Shown piece after piece: positions 60,864-64,000 of a DNA stretch of 64,000 nt. How positions within the stretch are numbered: the stretch's first letter is position 1; the number at the start of each line of letters is the position of its first letter. Location: contig NZ_FZNY01000006.1 of the NCBI RefSeq assembly GCF_900188275.1, positions 124,001 through 188,000 of the forward strand. The letters run 5' to 3'. The notes under the pieces are model-generated. The model saw only the letters and a list, made by a program, of their open reading frames with translations. It did no database searches and was not told the origin of the DNA. The position numbers were made by a program, and so were the translations under genes. The DNA is from Dokdonia pacifica. GTDB taxonomy: Bacteria; Bacteroidota; Bacteroidia; Flavobacteriales; Flavobacteriaceae.

Positions 60864-61577
60864 ATGAGTGAAGATAAGTATTTTAACTTCCCTATCATAA
60901 TGCTAAAAGGGTTTTTATTGAAGCCTAAAGTAGTTCTAAATAATATTTTAGACTACGCTATATATGCAAACTTTGATAAGAATATAGAGTATTACCAAGA
61001 TGATGAAGAAGGTATTAATTCATCAATGGAATATTTTAGTGTTTCAGGTGATGCAGGGATTATATGTCAAAACGGACTAGAACAATACGAAGCCTACAGG
61101 TACGCCAAAGTAAAAGTAGGTATTAGGTCTGGTATGTTTTGGGATTACTTCAAAAATTCAAAAACCGAATTTCAATTAGTATGCTTGCTTGCACACATAG
61201 CAATACGTAGCATACTACAAAATAAATCATACTGCAAGATAGATAACGCCTTTCTTTTTTCACGTATGGCAGGGTTTGAGAAATCCCTTAAAGGTTGGGA
61301 TATAGAAAAGATACCCGATTCACTACGCAAGTATATGATACCATATAGAGTACGAAAGATTAAAAGTGAACTAGTGAATGATTGGAAATTAAAAACATAC
61401 TCCAGATATACGCGAGGGTTTTATGTGAGCTATAAAATGAGTTTAGAAGATTTGATCTATCAAGCAGAAAAAAGAAGGAAAAGCACTAAGGAGAAGCAAC
61501 AGAAGAAAGCGCAAAATGACGCACTTAAAAAGGTGATGAAACGAATTGAAAATGATAATAAAAATGACAACCTATAA
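60864..61577 (+). CDS. Hypothetical protein, last gene of the element
   Basis: 237 residues, no signal peptide. A helical middle with Cys at IICQNGLEQYEAY and a basic C-terminal tail rich in Lys (RRKSTKEKQQKKAQ). No family recognised. It lies before the hairpin-rich right end. Unknown function. Confidence 0.6.
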   Translation: MSEDKYFNFPIIMLKGFLLKPKVVLNNILDYAIYANFDKNIEYYQDDEEGINSSMEYFSVSGDAGIICQNGLEQYEAYRYAKVKVGIRSGMFWDYFKNSKTEFQLVCLLAHIAIRSILQNKSYCKIDNAFLFSRMAGFEKSLKGWDIEKIPDSLRKYMIPYRVRKIKSELVNDWKLKTYSRYTRGFYVSYKMSLEDLIYQAEKRRKSTKEKQQKKAQNDALKKVMKRIENDNKNDNL

Positions 61578-62305
61578 AAAAAGAGATGCAAATTTACATT
61601 GACAAGCATGTGAAAAGCATGTGAAAACTTTTTTTATTTTAATGATATATTAGTGAGATAATAATGAAATATTAATGACAACCTATAAAAATATATTTAA
61701 GTAACATATTTAAATAAGTCTTTTAAGTAAAATATAAAAATAAGAGTCTCAACTTAACGAAATTTTCAATTTCCCTATGTTTGAGACATATTTTTTAAGT
61801 GAATAAAAGACCTATTAAAAAAAGAAAAAGCAAACTAGGCGCGCGAAATTTCACCAGAGTTAAATGGCTTATGAGATTATAACCCCCCTGAGGGGGAATT
61901 GGTGAAAACATAAATATAAGGCATCAATTTTGAAAACTCTACAAATCAAGTGATTGCAAATTAAACAACCTACGATCATAACTCGTATGTGTTGATAGTG
62001 TCAATATTGCCGAAAGTATTTGTAATAAAAAACTATTACAGAGTATACCCCAAAACAGGGGTATTTAATTGTCGTTGCCGTATTATGGCAATGGGGATCG
62101 CGTATCACGACCTCCTTGTAACATCGCCCCAAATTTGGGGGCATTTAAAAAGGGTAATATTTGGACCTATGTACAACCCTTGTAAACACTAGGATTTTTA
62201 AGTAAAATACTTTGAAATTGTATACAATGTGGACTATGTAAAAAGGGCAATAATTTACCCATTATCTAAATACCCAGAATTATGGGGTTTTAAAAAATAC
62301 GCTCT
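61578..62305. repeat. Hairpin-rich right end of the element
   Basis: About 730 bp of non-coding DNA with a series of short C-run/G-run dyads: 61878-61897, 62045-62064 (ATACCCC/GGGGTAT), 62074-62093, 62127-62140 (CCCCAAATTTGGGG), 62150-62181, 62245-62260 and 62272-62287. Several are followed by ATTTAA-type sequence. A hairpin of similar form follows rep. I see no credible gene here, including the frame at 61989-62192. Confidence 0.6.
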
Positions 62306-62450
62306 ATGCGATTAGCAGGGCAGATGCTACAGCAGACGGATTTATCTACTAATATAGGTAGTAATCAACACGTACTACCAGATCAAGAAAAACCAACCCT
62401 TTCACAACTAGGATTAACAAAGAACGAAAGTATTACCTACGGGATAATCT
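62306..62450 (+). pseudogene. Possible decayed fragment of a DNA-metabolism gene
   Basis: The first 45 codons (AGQMLQQTDLSTNIG, then PTLSQLGLTKNES) resemble a segment found in phage and ParB-like proteins (LSDLGITKNQSS pattern). Later codons lose this pattern, suggesting a truncated or frameshifted remnant. Weak call. Confidence 0.3.
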
Positions 62451-62686
62451 CGCACCTTATCACTTTCGCAATTTCGCGAATACGATTATTACCGTATTTA
62501 CATCATAAGGTCAATAATCCAAATCGCAAATATTCGATTTCATTAATCAAAAGAATCTGCCTTTATCGATACAGGAAAACCTGTATCGGTTGACTAAAAT
62601 TAGCTTTGAAAGTATCTTAAGTGTAAATCTATTATTAAGAATGATTCTAAATTAAAATATCTAAAAATTAGTAAGTCAATATACTA

Positions 62687-62708
62687 TTGTCAACGATTAT
62701 GTCAACTT
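62687..62708 (+). repeat. Right arm-type integrase sites
   Basis: TTGTCAACG (62687-62695) and ATGTCAACT (62699-62707). Direct repeat of the left arm sites at 49503, near attR. Confidence 0.6.
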
Positions 62709-62717
62709 TTATTATAA

Positions 62718-62745
62718 AACCCCGTATATAAAGAGATACGGGGTT
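62718..62745 (-). terminator. Replacement ssrA terminator carried by the element
   Basis: 10-bp stem AACCCCGTAT / ATACGGGGTT with 8-nt loop, followed on the minus strand by TTATAATAAAA. It lies 7 bp beyond the ssrA 3' end, inside the element. Confidence 0.7.
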
Positions 62746-62750
62746 ATTTT

Positions 62751-62764
62751 GTGGAGTCGGGCGG
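62751..62764 (+). mobile_element. attR of ssrA-integrated element
   Basis: GTGGAGTCGGGCGG, the same 14 bp as attL, is the ssrA 3' acceptor-stem region, so ssrA stays intact after integration. Confidence 0.8.
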
Positions 62765-63148
62765 ACTCGAACCGCCGTCCAAACAAGTAACGAAATAGCT
62801 TTCTACACGCTTAGTTTCTAATTAGTTTTCGTGCAACCACCGGTCAGAAACTACCAAGGATTACCTTATTCTCAATGAATTTTCGCTTTCGTATCAAGAC
62901 CCTACAAAAACTAGGTTTACTTTTACGAAGTCACTATATCAAAAACCGCAAACCAAGGTGTTTGAGTGACTTCCTGCTTGTCTACCTTGTAGACCGAGGC
63001 GTAATCCTACTATAATTCGGATTATGCAGCTAGGGCGTAGTTATTATCGCCGTTTAAAAAGTTTGAAATATGATATTTACGAGCTATATCCCAGCGCTCG
63101 ACGTGCTTACCATTTGGTTAATCTCGCTGTCAAAACCAAATCGACCCC
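62752..63148 (-). ncRNA. ssrA: Transfer-messenger RNA
   Basis: The 5' end GGGGTCG pairs perfectly with CGACTCC at the 3' end (7 bp, one G-U). The T arm GGCGGTTCGAGTCCGCC is canonical. The tag frame at 63022-63051 reads GDNNYALAA then TAA, with the usual unencoded Ala first. After the discriminator A the DNA reads CA, so CCA is probably added by enzyme. Rescues stalled ribosomes. The element integrates at its 3' end. Confidence 0.95.
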
Positions 63149-63191
63149 TTCAATGAGATAGATACGCTATGCATACCGTAATCGAATTAAA

Positions 63192-63210
63192 TCCCGAACT
63201 TATTTCGGGA
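63192..63210. repeat. Short hairpin upstream of ssrA
   Basis: TCCCGAA / TTCGGGA, 7-bp stem, 44 bp before the tmRNA 5' end. It may be another dispersed repeat or part of the promoter region. Confidence 0.4.
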
Positions 63211-63290
63211 ACCCATCGATACCTCATCTATTTTCAATGAACTTTTCCATACTCAGTGAATCACATCATTTGGAAAATAGTGTTATTTTG

Positions 63291-63310
63291 TATACGCTTT
63301 CGCGAAAGCA
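63291..63310. repeat. Iterated palindrome copy upstream of ssrA
   Basis: TATAC + GCTTTCGCGAAAGC + A, intergenic, between ssrA and the dehydrogenase-like gene. Confidence 0.85.
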
Positions 63311-63423
63311 AAACAAGTCCGCAAATATAGGACTTAAACCCATATATTTGCTATCTAAATTAATGACAAAAGGTGTACCAAAGTAATCACCTGACAAATC
63401 AACCGAAAACTAAAGAGATATCT

Positions 63424-64000
63424 ATGAAGTTTGCCATTATAAAAGAACGTAAAAATCCACCAGATCGTAGAGTTGTTTTTTCACCTCAGATGCTAGCCGA
63501 AGCGAGATCTCAATTTCCCGATGCCTCTTTTGTAGTCGAATCTTCAGATATTAGAATTTTTTCAGATCAAGCCTATGCTTCAGAAGGATTTGATGTATCA
63601 CAAGATATAACTACTGCCGATGTTATGTTAGGCGTAAAAGAAGTTCCTATTGAAGCACTTATCCCTAATAAAAAGTATTTCTTCTTTAGTCATACTATAA
63701 AAAAACAGCCTTATAATAGAAAACTGTTACGTGCCATACTTGATAAAAATATTGAGATGTATGATCATGAGGTGATTATTAAAGCAAATGGAGCAAGACT
63801 TATAGGTTTTGGACGCTATGCAGGTTTGGTTGGAGCATATAATGGTTTTCGATTATTAGGAAAACGAGATGGACTCTTTGAATTACCTAAAGTAGAACAC
63901 TTACGAGATCTCGATGAAGTAAAACAAGAATTAGATAAAATAACACTTCCTAACATTAAAATTACACTTTCAGGAACAGGGAAAGTAGCTCGGGGAGCAC
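63424..64000 (+). CDS. Alanine/saccharopine dehydrogenase-like protein (partial)
   Basis: N-terminal 192 residues; the gene runs off the right edge. KFAIIKERKNPPDRRVVFSP, MLGVKEVP, YFFFSHTIKKQPYNR and FGRYAGLVGAYNGF are features of the AlaDH/PNT-type N-terminal domain shared with lysine-forming saccharopine dehydrogenase. The GXG of the NAD-binding domain is just beginning (LSGTGKVARGA). The exact substrate cannot be told from this part. Confidence 0.85.
   Translation, partial: MKFAIIKERKNPPDRRVVFSPQMLAEARSQFPDASFVVESSDIRIFSDQAYASEGFDVSQDITTADVMLGVKEVPIEALIPNKKYFFFSHTIKKQPYNRKLLRAILDKNIEMYDHEVIIKANGARLIGFGRYAGLVGAYNGFRLLGKRDGLFELPKVEHLRDLDEVKQELDKITLPNIKITLSGTGKVARGA

Noticed and set aside
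61989-62192. Open frame of 67 codons in the right end
   Set aside because: It crosses several hairpins, has odd residue content and no start context; more likely chance in non-coding DNA.

Overview
The window is AT-rich chromosomal DNA of a Bacteroidota bacterium, almost certainly a marine member of the Flavobacteriaceae. The evidence is a type IX secretion C-terminal signal, TTG/TAnnTTTG promoters, absent Shine-Dalgarno sites, SPI-less lipoproteins, a tmRNA with tag GDNNYALAA, and many short GG-leader peptides. A genus such as Dokdonia is an inference only. A 14-16 bp palindrome, core GCTTTCGCGAAAGC, recurs about 14 times in chromosomal DNA, inside genes in several reading frames and between genes. 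No full copy lies in the 13.4-kb inserted element.

Layout. 1-7855 (minus): a complete trpEGDCFBA operon with trpA cut by the window edge. It has a leader peptide with three consecutive Trp codons and a terminator/antiterminator, and two non-trp genes are embedded in it. 7957-12491: YceI, a MarR regulator, two thioredoxin-fold proteins, and a sulfane-sulfur module (persulfide dioxygenase-like plus two rhodaneses). 12586-20827: surface and respiratory proteins (FG-GAP/UnbV with sorting signal, diheme cytochrome, cytochrome c peroxidase-like, collagen-like plus PhoX-like).

21249-27442: an island of seven short GG/GA-leader peptides, five of them 49-73 residues and one 84. Six carry exactly six cysteines. 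Two tandem copies of a three-gene cassette are present: a divergent Cys6 peptide, a membrane TPR-AraC regulator, and a second Cys6 peptide. Both copies share an upstream control region in which two ACAYTCAA repeats lie 65 bp apart around a hairpin whose sequence differs but whose pairing is kept. No modification enzyme or exporter is present. This is the best candidate for an undescribed system.

27439-48885: a stress and energy-limitation block. It holds lactate dehydrogenase, Hsp20, eight double universal stress proteins, a PAS histidine kinase, a receiver-Crp fusion regulator, OsmC, VIT-type transporter, deoC, deoD, a ribosome hibernation factor, a beta-barrel protein and an Mla-type lipid transport operon. 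Eleven copies of a Crp/Fnr-like dyad (ATGAY-N4-RTCAK) lie mostly 44-80 bp before first genes of these operons, suggesting a local regulon of the receiver-Crp protein.

49371-62764: an integrated element in the 3' end of ssrA, bounded by a 14-bp direct repeat. It carries a tyrosine integrase, excisionase-type HTH, a filamentous-phage gene II-like replication protein, one large phage structural-like protein, an XRE repressor with a divergent switch region, an imperfect repeat array and a hairpin-rich right end. It supplies a replacement terminator for ssrA; the original terminator is stranded at the left end. 62752-64000: ssrA and the start of an alanine/saccharopine dehydrogenase-like gene.
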